Origin: Paenibacillus sp. BK033
GTDB lineage: Bacteria > Bacillota > Bacilli > Paenibacillales > Paenibacillaceae
Assembly: GCF_004345425.1 (NCBI RefSeq)
Contig: NZ_SLVP01000001.1
Coordinates: forward strand, 1,364,001-1,428,000
DNA: 64,000 nt
Direction: 5' to 3'
The notes under the pieces are model-generated. The model was given only the letters and a program-made list of their open reading frames with translations, did no database searches and was not told the DNA's origin. Position 1 is the stretch's first letter; the number at the start of each line of letters is the position of its first letter. Shown piece after piece: positions 18,501-25,281 of this stretch. The translations under genes were made by a program, and so were the position numbers.

Positions 18501-19258
18501 GCGAACGCCTTGGCAAGCTGTTGATCGAAGCGAACGCATCGATCCGGACCTTCCAGGAAAACGATCCTCCGGCGCAAATGCTTCAAGAGCTGAACGAGCT
18601 GCTGTATTACGTCGTGCAGCGTATCCAGCTCCGCTTCGGGGAGTTTTACAATTACGCGTTTAACCCTTCAACGCTGCAGGATGACGGCCGGGATTTGCGC
18701 AAAATGATCTGGACCGCATGGCTCGAGCTCCAGCGTCAGGTGCAGACCGAGCTGTCCCAGGAGCTTCAGGCGACAACGCTTCGCTTGGATCGCAAGGTGA
18801 ACAGCCTGCTCAAGAAGCTGTACGCGAACTTGACCGAGCAGCTGGAATCGCTGATTGCCGGTTACAGCAGCGCAGCTTATACGGCAAAGGATCTTCCTAC
18901 TCCGGACGCCGTAGCGGAATGGAGAATGTCCGGCGTGGATGCCAAGTGGCTGTGGAGCCGCTTCAAATCTCCTCGTCAATTCTTTGAAGGCGACGGTAAA
19001 GCACAGCTTCGCAAAGAGCTGGAAGAGGCCGCTTCTCCCGCCCTGCATGCATGGATGAACGAGCATATCGACAGCTGGTCCGGCTTGTATACCGGCCTGT
19101 GGAGACAATGCGCGGAGGAGACTGGCGCTGCCTTAGCCGACGATTTATCCCGTTACGTGCAAGGCATGCAGACTTCCTTGTCTGACGAAGCGGATACCGA
19201 GCAGCTTGGCAGACTTCATCAGCAGATTGCGGACCTTCAATCCTCCGCGGACGCTTAA
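15590..19258 (+). CDS. dynA: Two-headed bacterial dynamin-like protein (DynA type)
   Basis: A 1222-residue protein with two dynamin GTPase domains in one chain, as in B. subtilis DynA (YpbR), which tethers and fuses membranes and protects against membrane stress and phage. First head: P-loop GHFSAGKS (50-57), DTPGID (about 141) and NQIDK (about 199). Second head: GAFSAGKS (about 637-644), DTPGAD (about 799) and VNAADLA as a variant G4. Between them, residues 482-617 form a striking Ala/Gln/Pro-rich, GC-rich linker. Long helical stalk segments follow each head. No transmembrane helix is obvious, so membrane contact is probably through a paddle. It starts three bases after the small acidic protein gene. 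Confidence 0.92.
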   Translation: MMETTVRSMTEALSLVAEEMQSAGDSLHAKQVLELNSKLAEGRLTVAFCGHFSAGKSTLVNRLCGAQLLPSSPIPTSANVVAIRGGETAKASVVSVKNGERVSVDIPLEQLDAYCKDGENIESVSIYYPTGRLGDHTVLLDTPGIDSTDDAHRMSTESALHLADVVFYVMDYNHVQSEINFAFAKQLKDWGKPLYFIVNQIDKHRDRELSFEQYRKSVEEAFQAWHLEPAGIVYLSLRQPDHPHQEWEQFELLLSQLAAERVPLAAYSVDASLHHLVAEHKKWWDLRDEPERERLIAEAGGEEAAAKVKAEMAQLEAEKNRLAEEPERLRVELRRSVQSLLDNAIITPAPLRDKAHVFLESRKPGFKTGLLFAGAKTAAEQERRLETFRTEFASQVNAAIDWHVKDLLRRAAEKAGYPADRMEQELTSGLSWQPEPNWLIEKVNTGATFGNEYTMVYSRELAAEVKLIYRKHAFDIIDVLAQHVAAASTAAANEAAAQLAALGEQAGALAQLAALAQRASAHAAQLAAALPPRAPRPALPAPSAAHAAAPAASAAAAPSGNAGAPAQQRAAARAAAPQHSAALAGGAALAQQHSAAARLERAAALLAPYAPLTASADAMRDKANRLRDSRFTIALFGAFSAGKSSLANALLGEPVLPVSPNPTTAAINRLVPPTAEHEHGTALVVMKSHDAIIEDLRYSLALLGEDASESALPNASAIMLAIDMLTPDAIHAGGRPHYSFLRAARKGWEAHEALLGTQISVSQDEYEKFVAEESRSCFVSEIELHYDCPLTRQGIVLVDTPGADSVNARHTGVAFNYIKNADAVLFVTYYNHAFSQADRQFLMQLGRVKDQFELDKMFFLVNAADLAADAEELEGVLSHVETNLLQHGIRNPRLFPVSSLQGLDAKMDGNTELLSQSGIGAFEQSFLGFVQNDLGKLAVDAAEQEIARAASTVAGWLKSAAGDAASRQAESERLGKLLIEANASIRTFQENDPPAQMLQELNELLYYVVQRIQLRFGEFYNYAFNPSTLQDDGRDLRKMIWTAWLELQRQVQTELSQELQATTLRLDRKVNSLLKKLYANLTEQLESLIAGYSSAAYTAKDLPTPDAVAEWRMSGVDAKWLWSRFKSPRQFFEGDGKAQLRKELEEAASPALHAWMNEHIDSWSGLYTGLWRQCAEETGAALADDLSRYVQGMQTSLSDEADTEQLGRLHQQIADLQSSADA
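17035..17445 (+). repeat. Low-complexity Ala-rich coding segment in the dynamin gene
   Basis: About 410 bases are dominated by GCG/GCC/CAG-type codons and are visibly far richer in G+C than the surrounding gene. They encode a segment of Ala, Gln, Pro, Arg and His with scattered LAAL and AAP units. It separates the two GTPase halves and is likely a flexible or helical linker that varies between strains. Confidence 0.85.
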
Positions 19259-19285
19259 CCTTTTCTTGCAATTATCGCGTTTATG

Positions 19286-19323
19286 CCCGCAACGGCTTTC
19301 TGAGCCGTTGCGGGCTTTTTTTT
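19286..19323 (+). terminator. Intrinsic terminator after the dynamin gene
   Basis: A perfect 12-base-pair stem, CCCGCAACGGCT with AGCCGTTGCGGG around TTCTG, is followed by CTTTTTTTT. It lies about 27 bases past the stop. Confidence 0.93.
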
Positions 19324-19500
19324 GCATCCAAGTGGTAGTCCAGTGCGGTGAATCTTACGGACTACATCTTCGGAAAGCAATCCTCCGGATGCAGGATACC
19401 AGTATGATCATTGCCGGGCTAGTCAAAGAATGCTGCCCATAAAGTCGGTTTTTTGAAAGAAATACACTGTTTTTTGGATGGGAAATGTTCGACCCTCAAC

Positions 19501-19585
19501 TATAATGAAGGGGTGATTTCCAGTATTTATCTGTAATAGGAAGAAAGGAGGGTTATCGAGGCAGCTTCTTTTGTAAGCGCATCCA
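19501..19585 (+). promoter_or_regulatory. Promoter region and cre operator of the rhamnogalacturonan lyase gene
   Basis: A TATAAT box lies at 19501-19506 without a convincing -35 at the standard distance. Downstream, 19571-19585 reads TTGTAAGCGCATCCA, which fits every position of the CcpA cre consensus WTGNAANCGNWNNCW. A cre site after the promoter and 30 bases ahead of the start codon suits roadblock-type catabolite repression. The rest of the 19324-19614 gap holds an inverted repeat (GTAGTCC/GGACTAC, about 19334-19363) of unknown meaning and no gene. Confidence 0.75.
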
Positions 19586-19614
19586 AAATCTATTTTTTTC
19601 GGGAGGAACTAGTA

Positions 19615-22182
19615 ATGGCAAAGCGTGCAACTAGCAAGAAAGCAATTCGAACAATGATGGCTGGCGTTCTCGCCTTATCCCTTACGATGACGGGTTCCGC
19701 ATGGGCAGCTTCTGCGGAGCAAGGCACGGTCAGCCAACAAGGGGGCAAAGAACGCGTGCAATTAGAATATTTGGACCGGGGACTTGCGGCGGCCACAACT
19801 TCGGAAGGGGTGTTTATCAGCTGGAGGCTCTTATCCTACGAGGTAACGGGCAGCACGGATAAAGGTTTAACGGGACCGGCATTTAACGTTTACCGGGACG
19901 GAGTTCAGATTGCTACCGTTACGGACAGCACCAATTATCTGGATCCGCGGGGAACATCAGCTTCCAAGTATTACGTTTCGGCGGTAACCGGCGGGAAAGA
20001 GACCGATCAAAGCGCCGCCGTTCAGCCTTGGGCACAGGCTTATTATGACCTGAAGCTGAACAAGCCCGCGGACGGGGTTACGCCAAAAGGCGAGGCTTAC
20101 ACGTATTCCGCCAACGATATGAGCGTGGGGGACGTAGACGGCGACGGGCGGTACGAGTTTTTCGTCAAGTGGGAGCCTTCCAATTCCAAGGATGTCTCGC
20201 AGCGGGGCTATACGGGCAAAACCTATATCGATTGCTACACGTTCGAAGGCAAGCTGCTGTACCGGGTAGACCTTGGCGTTAACATTCGTTCCGGGGCGCA
20301 TTACACGCAGTTTCTGGTTTACGATTTTGACGGGGACGGCAAGTCGGAAATGATGTTCAAGACCGCCCCGGGAACGAAAGTGCTGAAATACGGAGCAGAC
20401 GGCAAGGTCGAATCCGAGAAATATATTACCATGCCGAAAGCGGATCTGGATGCCGGCTACAGCAATGAAGACGATTACCGACTCAGCGCGCAAGGCTATT
20501 ACGATCATGTGGTGAACCTGTTTATGGGCTGGAGCGACCGGGAAGAGGTGAAGAACGGCAGCTGGCCCAAAACGCTGGAGGAAGCTTTCGGCATTGCGCC
20601 GAAATACAGCTATCCGCTGTCCCTCGAGGATGCGCGCAGCCTGACGGATTATTTCATGGATGTCTACGCGCCAAGCCGGAGCGTAAACAACAAGCTGCGC
20701 GAATTCGAGGGCTTTATCGTGGACGGGCCGGAATACTTGACGGTATTCGAAGGGGAGACCGGCAAAGAGCTGGAGACCATTCCGTTCAAGACGCTTCGTG
20801 AGGATGACGGGCTGTTATGGGGCGACTATGCGATGAGCCGGATCGAGCCGGCTAACCGGGTAGACCGGTTCCTCGCTGGCGTTGCTTACCTGGACGGTCA
20901 AAATCCGTATGCCGTTTTTGCCAGAGGTTATTACACACGATCGACTCTCGTCTCGTATGGTTGGGACGGCCATCATCTGAAGGAGAACTGGTATGTGGAC
21001 AGCGGCTGGACACCGATGACGAACCCGTTCAATGACGGGCCGCATGGCCGCGACGGTACGGATCCAGAGTTTGGCACGCTTACTACCCAAGGCGCGCACT
21101 CGTTAAGCGCGGCTGACGTAGACGGCGACGGCAAGCAGGAGATCGTATACGGCTCCGCAACGATTGACCACGACGGCAGTCTGCTCTACAGCTCGATGGA
21201 TGTTATGCCTCCTCAAAGCGCAACGCCCGGCGCGGTGGCAAGACTGGGTCACGGTGATGCCTTGCATGTGACGGACATCGATCCGAACCGTCCGGGTCTT
21301 GAAATTTTTATGGTTCACGAAGGCGGAGCTTATGCCCCTTACGGCTATTCGCTGCGTGATGCGAAGACCGGGAAAGTGTTGTATGGCGGATATACCGGCA
21401 AGGATACGGGACGAGGCATGATTGGGGATGTGGATGCAGCAAGGCCTGGACTGGAAACATGGGCGGTTGGGCTCTGGAGCGCGGACGGTCAGAAGCTGGG
21501 GAATTCAGCGCCGGGAACGAATATGAGCATCAAATGGGCGGGGGACATGACGACGCAAATCGTTAATGGCGCTATCGACGTAACGCCAACCATCGATGAC
21601 TGGAAGCGGGGAAAACTGCTGACGGCAACCGGTACCTTGACCAACAACTATACGAAGGGCAATCCTTCGCTTGTGGCTGATATTTTCGGAGACTGGCGAG
21701 AGGAGCTGCTTGTACGTACAACGGACAGCAGTGCCATCCGAATTTATATGAGTACCGAGCTGACCGACCGGAAGCTGTATACCTTGATGCATGATCCGCA
21801 GTACAGAGCCGAGGTTGCCCGTCAAAATACGGCGTATAACCAGCCATCGTATACAAGCTTCTATTTTGCATCGGATACGAACTTTAACAATGTTTCGGTT
21901 CCGAATGCATCGCTTCCAGGTCTGTTAAGCAGCCTGCAAACCAAGCTGGAAGGCTATATCGCCGACGGCAGCGTAAAAGGGGTCATTGCCAGCCAGCTGG
22001 CCAATTCCCTGGAGCAGGCACAGCACCAATACGGGAAGGGAGCCCGGGACAAAGCCGCTGATTTTGTAGGCAAATTCCTGTCTCAGCTGGACAAGCGTTC
22101 CGGCAAGGATCAAGTATCCGATGCCGCTGTCAAAAATCTGACCTCGCAAGCCAAGCTGCTGCTCTCGCAGTGGTCTAAATAA
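19615..22182 (+). CDS. Secreted rhamnogalacturonan lyase (PL11)
   Basis: An 855-residue exported pectin-degrading enzyme. A signal peptide (about 1-32, ending AWA) is followed by the PL11 start LEYLDRGLAAATTSEGVFIS, a beta-propeller core with repeated calcium-type motifs (VGDVDGDGRYEF, YDFDGDGKSEM, AADVDGDGKQEI) and the catalytic region to about residue 765. It should cleave the rhamnose-galacturonate backbone of rhamnogalacturonan I by beta-elimination. Residues about 770-855 form a helical C-terminal FIMAH-like module (DKAADFVGKFLSQLDK). GGGAGGA precedes the ATG. A perfect cre match upstream points to catabolite repression. No transporter or unsaturated-rhamnogalacturonyl hydrolase is adjacent. 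Confidence 0.93.
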   Translation: MAKRATSKKAIRTMMAGVLALSLTMTGSAWAASAEQGTVSQQGGKERVQLEYLDRGLAAATTSEGVFISWRLLSYEVTGSTDKGLTGPAFNVYRDGVQIATVTDSTNYLDPRGTSASKYYVSAVTGGKETDQSAAVQPWAQAYYDLKLNKPADGVTPKGEAYTYSANDMSVGDVDGDGRYEFFVKWEPSNSKDVSQRGYTGKTYIDCYTFEGKLLYRVDLGVNIRSGAHYTQFLVYDFDGDGKSEMMFKTAPGTKVLKYGADGKVESEKYITMPKADLDAGYSNEDDYRLSAQGYYDHVVNLFMGWSDREEVKNGSWPKTLEEAFGIAPKYSYPLSLEDARSLTDYFMDVYAPSRSVNNKLREFEGFIVDGPEYLTVFEGETGKELETIPFKTLREDDGLLWGDYAMSRIEPANRVDRFLAGVAYLDGQNPYAVFARGYYTRSTLVSYGWDGHHLKENWYVDSGWTPMTNPFNDGPHGRDGTDPEFGTLTTQGAHSLSAADVDGDGKQEIVYGSATIDHDGSLLYSSMDVMPPQSATPGAVARLGHGDALHVTDIDPNRPGLEIFMVHEGGAYAPYGYSLRDAKTGKVLYGGYTGKDTGRGMIGDVDAARPGLETWAVGLWSADGQKLGNSAPGTNMSIKWAGDMTTQIVNGAIDVTPTIDDWKRGKLLTATGTLTNNYTKGNPSLVADIFGDWREELLVRTTDSSAIRIYMSTELTDRKLYTLMHDPQYRAEVARQNTAYNQPSYTSFYFASDTNFNNVSVPNASLPGLLSSLQTKLEGYIADGSVKGVIASQLANSLEQAQHQYGKGARDKAADFVGKFLSQLDKRSGKDQVSDAAVKNLTSQAKLLLSQWSK

Positions 22183-22194
22183 TCGGAATAGAAA

Positions 22195-22220
22195 AACGGC
22201 ATCCCGCAAGGGATGCCGTT
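22195..22220. terminator. Bidirectional terminator between the PL11 and lipoprotein genes
   Basis: A perfect stem, AACGGCATCCC with GGGATGCCGTT around a GCAA tetraloop, lies between convergent genes. The minus strand continues with TTTTC and the plus strand with TTAAT, so it works best for the minus-strand gene but can serve both. It touches the lipoprotein stop codon. Confidence 0.85.
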
Positions 22221-22726
22221 TAATCATATCCGCCTTCAACAGCGGGCAAGGCTTTATAGGCGTCTTTTCCCTCCACAAGCTTCTGGATGTAACTCCTCAG
22301 CTCAAGCAGATCCTGCGCATCCTTCGTCATGTCGCAATACTCGTTTGTCCATGACAAGGTCTTCGTCTCGCCGTTAACGGTCATTTTCCAGCTGTCGGTG
22401 CTGCTTGGCGTCTGCGAGCAGTTACCCTTTTGCGGGAACTGTTTCTCGTCTAGGACGGCAATGTCTTTCATTTTGGTATAAATGGATTGAAGCTCATCGT
22501 CGCTGAAAGACAAAGCTGCCGTGGCCGTCCCTTTCGTGACGAGATCCTTTGTGACGGTTCCCGCGTACGTGTTGATTTCGTTTTTATTTACCTCGCCGTA
22601 TCCGTAGCTGACGGAGAATCGGAAATCCTCCGGCATTTTCTCGGGCATTTGAGTCTTCAGCGTCTCTTTGCCGCATCCCGCGAGAAACGCAAAGGCAACG
22701 CTTAAGATGACAAGAATTCGGATCAT
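22220..22726 (-). CDS. Lipoprotein of unknown function
   Basis: A 168-residue predicted lipoprotein. A short hydrophobic leader ends in the lipobox FLAGC, then an acylated Cys. The mature part is soluble, with two cysteines (GNCSQTPSS and NEYCDMTKD) that may be disulfide-bonded, and an alternating pattern SWKMTVNGETKTLSW typical of small beta-domains on the cell surface. GGGGGGAG lies three bases or so before the ATG at 22726, which is therefore preferred to an ATG at 22744. I do not recognise the family. It is convergent with the PL11 gene and alone in its transcription unit. Confidence 0.82.
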   Translation of the reverse strand: MIRILVILSVAFAFLAGCGKETLKTQMPEKMPEDFRFSVSYGYGEVNKNEINTYAGTVTKDLVTKGTATAALSFSDDELQSIYTKMKDIAVLDEKQFPQKGNCSQTPSSTDSWKMTVNGETKTLSWTNEYCDMTKDAQDLLELRSYIQKLVEGKDAYKALPAVEGGYD

Positions 22727-22824
22727 GCTCTCCCCCCTTAGCAAGGTTAACGCTTGAAGGCGGGAAATTGTTGCTATTGTTTCTCTTCAAAATATCATGA
22801 CCGTTTTTCTTGTTGCTTTTTCTG

Positions 22825-23045
22825 TTATAAGTCAAGAAAAAAACGTTTAATATGCTCTGCGACTTTTACCGGTTCGTAACGGTTCCCGGGCGACAGGTGT
22901 TCCGATTCGGGAATTTCAAGCTTACTGGAATTCGGAATCGCATCGCTTCAGTTCCTTGCTGCTTATGTTCGGCGATGCCTGTTACTGCGGGTACCTGTAT
23001 AACCGCCAACTGGCTGACTTCCTTTGTTTTTTTCATAATGGAAGA
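22825..23045 (-). pseudogene. Decayed C-terminal remnant of an alpha/beta-hydrolase gene
   Basis: On the minus strand the segment from about 23045 reads KKTKEVSQLAVIQVPAV and EHKQQGTEAM. After a frame change near 22945 it continues IPNSSKLEIPESEHLSPG and VAEHIKRFFLDL before a stop at 22825. This order (I-x-VP-AL-type strand, EH, then IPxSKLEIxPESxHL and a final amphipathic helix) is the usual C-terminal third of alpha/beta hydrolases, including a Glu-Ser-x-His pair where the catalytic His normally sits. The rest of the gene is missing, replaced by the quinone oxidoreductase gene. The call rests on pattern recognition across two frames, so it is tentative. Otherwise the 22727-23071 gap shows no gene. 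Confidence 0.55.
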
Positions 23046-23071
23046 GAACTCAAGCACAAGGAGGCGCTAAT

Positions 23072-24079
23072 ATGCGTGCATTAATGATTCCGCGGTTTGG
23101 CGATGCTGAAGTATTGACCATGACCCATTTGAAGGCTCCCGTGCCGGGACCTGAAGAAGTGACGATAGATGTAGCTTATGCAGGGGTTAACTATGCGGAG
23201 GTGCTGTTCCGAAAAGGCGGCGTGCCGAATTTGCCTCTTCCATTCGTACCGGGAATCGAAGTCTCGGGCACGATTCGGGAGATAGGGGAGAAGGTAACGG
23301 GCTTCCGTCCCGGTCAGCAGGTTGCAGCCTTAACGATTGTTGGCGGCGGCGGTTACGCGGAGGTTGTCAAAGTGCCGGCAGAGCTGGTATTCCCGCTTGG
23401 TGAAGCGGGTGGCCAAGTCAGCATGGAGAGCGCGGCTGCTTTCCCGTCGAATGTAACGACGGCATACATGATCCTTACCCAGGTGGCCCGCGTGCGGCAT
23501 GGCGAGACGGTGCTTGTCCACGCGGCTGCGGGAGGCGTTGGCAGCGCAATCGGGCAGGTCGCAAAGGCGCTTGGGGCCGGATTTGTTATCGGAACGGTGG
23601 GAAGCGCCGATAAGTTGGATTATGCGAAAGGCCTAGGTTATGACGAGGTTTATCTGAGGGAGAATTTCGAGGCGTTGGTGTCGGAGAGGACGGGCGGACA
23701 GGGTGTAGACGTTGTGGTTGATCCGGTTGGCGGGCTGATGAGGGAAGCTTCGATGCGACTGCTTAAGCCGCTCGGAAAATTAATCGCAATGGGGAATGCC
23801 AGCGACGCGGAAGATGTAAGGCAATCCCTGAACGAATTATGGTTTGCAAGCAAAACCGTATCCGGCTTTAACCTGCAGCTGTTGAGTATGACGGCGCCGC
23901 AGCTGGTTGCCGAATCCGCGCGGAAGGCCCTGGCTTTGGTGGCGGGCGGGAAGGTGAAAGTAGATGTAACAGGCGTTCTGCCGCTGCACGAAGCCGGAGA
24001 AGCCCATAGACTAATCGAAGATAGAAAATCTACGGGCAAATTGGTTTTGGAAGTGGGATCCCGGCAATCGAATCGCTAG
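23072..24079 (+). CDS. Zinc-free medium-chain NADPH:quinone oxidoreductase family protein
   Basis: A 335-residue MDR-family oxidoreductase. The catalytic half begins MRALMIPRFGDAEVL and has VAYAGVNYAEVLFRKGG and the GxE segment FVPGIEVSG. The nucleotide-binding half has VHAAAGGVGSAIGQVAKALG, followed by a Ser suited to NADPH. The structural and catalytic zinc cysteines of alcohol dehydrogenases are absent, which places it with the QOR (zeta-crystallin-like) group that reduces quinones or activated alkenes. An AAGGAGG box lies seven bases before the ATG. Its stop overlaps that of the convergent XRE regulator, so the pair is probably functionally linked. Confidence 0.9.
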   Translation: MRALMIPRFGDAEVLTMTHLKAPVPGPEEVTIDVAYAGVNYAEVLFRKGGVPNLPLPFVPGIEVSGTIREIGEKVTGFRPGQQVAALTIVGGGGYAEVVKVPAELVFPLGEAGGQVSMESAAAFPSNVTTAYMILTQVARVRHGETVLVHAAAGGVGSAIGQVAKALGAGFVIGTVGSADKLDYAKGLGYDEVYLRENFEALVSERTGGQGVDVVVDPVGGLMREASMRLLKPLGKLIAMGNASDAEDVRQSLNELWFASKTVSGFNLQLLSMTAPQLVAESARKALALVAGGKVKVDVTGVLPLHEAGEAHRLIEDRKSTGKLVLEVGSRQSNR

Positions 24080-24903
24080 CCGTCTAGCAGCAGCTGCATT
24101 TTTTCTTGCGTACCGGTTCCTTCCGTTGGCATGTATACGCAGCAATGCGTGCTGCTGTCCCCGTTGATTTGGGAGAAGGTATTGATATTGAAGGTGAGCA
24201 GCCCGGCTTCCGGATGAAGCAGACGAATGGTCTTAATGGTCTTATCCATAATGTCGTGCGTTGACCATAGCTCGAGAAATTCCGGGCTTGCCGCCGTCAG
24301 CCGGTCAATCAGCTTGCGGAAGGTCAGGTCGTTTAAGTTTTTTTCGTAGCGTCCGCGAAGCACGCCGGCCGTATATTGGGCGTATTCCTCCCAATCCGGC
24401 ATGGAACGGCGCAAGTTCTGATCCGTGAACGTCAGCCAGGCCATGCAGCGTTCGTCGGCGGGAACCGAAGGGAAGTCGAAAATGATCCGGCAGGCGGCAT
24501 TGTTCCAGCTTAGAACCTCCGTGCGTTCAGTCGCGACGAAAGCAGGGTAGGGCAGCTGAGCGATGAGCTTTTCGATATCCGGAGACAGCTGTTTCATGGC
24601 TGTAATAGCATTCGGAAGCTCCAGGTTTGCCAGGTGAAGCATATGCAGATGCTCATTCTTGCTTAGCTTCAGTGCCTGGGCGACGTTGTCCAGCACTTGT
24701 CTCGACGGGGTGGAAGCCCGCCCTTGCTCGAGCCAGGTATACCAGGTTGTGCTGACATGGGCAAGCTGAGCGACCTCTTCGCGGCGGAGACCGGGCGTTC
24801 TTCGTTTGCCGTAACCCGAAGGGAGACCGGCTTCGGAAGGCTTCATTTTCTCCCTGCGCGATTTCAGAAATTGTCCGAGCAGAACGGCTTTTTGTTTATC
24901 CAT
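24076..24903 (-). CDS. XRE-family regulator with MmyB-like ligand-binding domain
   Basis: A 275-residue transcription factor. The N-terminal helix-turn-helix includes LGQFLKSRREKMKPSEAGLP, the hallmark RRTPGLRREEVAQLAHVS and TWYTWLEQGRASTPSRQVLD. The C-terminal PAS-like MmyB domain (about 100-275) includes PAFVATERTEVLSWNNAAC and LLHPEAGLLTFN. Such regulators often repress a neighbouring oxidoreductase gene and may bind fatty acids or other small ligands. The ATG at 24903 follows GAGGAG at eight bases and is preferred to an ATG at 24936. It is convergent with, and overlaps by four bases, the quinone oxidoreductase gene, so that gene is a candidate target. Confidence 0.9.
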   Translation of the reverse strand: MDKQKAVLLGQFLKSRREKMKPSEAGLPSGYGKRRTPGLRREEVAQLAHVSTTWYTWLEQGRASTPSRQVLDNVAQALKLSKNEHLHMLHLANLELPNAITAMKQLSPDIEKLIAQLPYPAFVATERTEVLSWNNAACRIIFDFPSVPADERCMAWLTFTDQNLRRSMPDWEEYAQYTAGVLRGRYEKNLNDLTFRKLIDRLTAASPEFLELWSTHDIMDKTIKTIRLLHPEAGLLTFNINTFSQINGDSSTHCCVYMPTEGTGTQEKMQLLLDG

Positions 24904-25281
24904 TTGGCATGCTCCTCGTTCCTTTATATCCCTCATTATACTCGGGGATGCAGCTGGAACAAGAGTTAACTATCGGTCTGTTGCACCCTTAACGATGCCG
25001 CGTCCTTTCCTTGGGAAGGGCGCTTCTTCCGTTTTAAAAAAATCTTTTCTTTGGCCCTTTTACATATCTCTGTGTGCTTCTGTGCAAAAATGGAGGAATT
25101 GCCACACATCCGGGATGATTATGGATTATTTAGGAGGATACCCCGTTAATCTTTCCCGATTCGCCATAATCGGCTGTTTCAGCTAAATATACGTGATTAT
25201 CTACTGTTTGCGCGGGTCTCGCCGTTACTGCTAATATTCATTGCATAATTATACAAATAAAGAACGGGGAGATGGATTTAC
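24904..25281. other. Intergenic region before the ABC exporter operon
   Basis: No gene or clear remnant was found in either direction across these 378 bases. It contains an AT-rich stretch with a CGATT-N6-AATCG inverted repeat near 25158-25173 and possible -10 sequences (TAATAT near 25232) for the downstream operon, none with a good -35. It probably holds the divergent promoters of the XRE gene and the ABC exporter. Confidence 0.5.

Noticed and set aside
22866-23057. A 63-codon minus-strand frame taken as a small gene
   Set aside because: It lacks a ribosome site, and its sequence plus that of the neighbouring frame reads as a broken alpha/beta-hydrolase end.
24995-25186. A 63-codon frame before the ABC exporter
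   Set aside because: No ribosome site at its start, composition unlike protein, and no family pattern.
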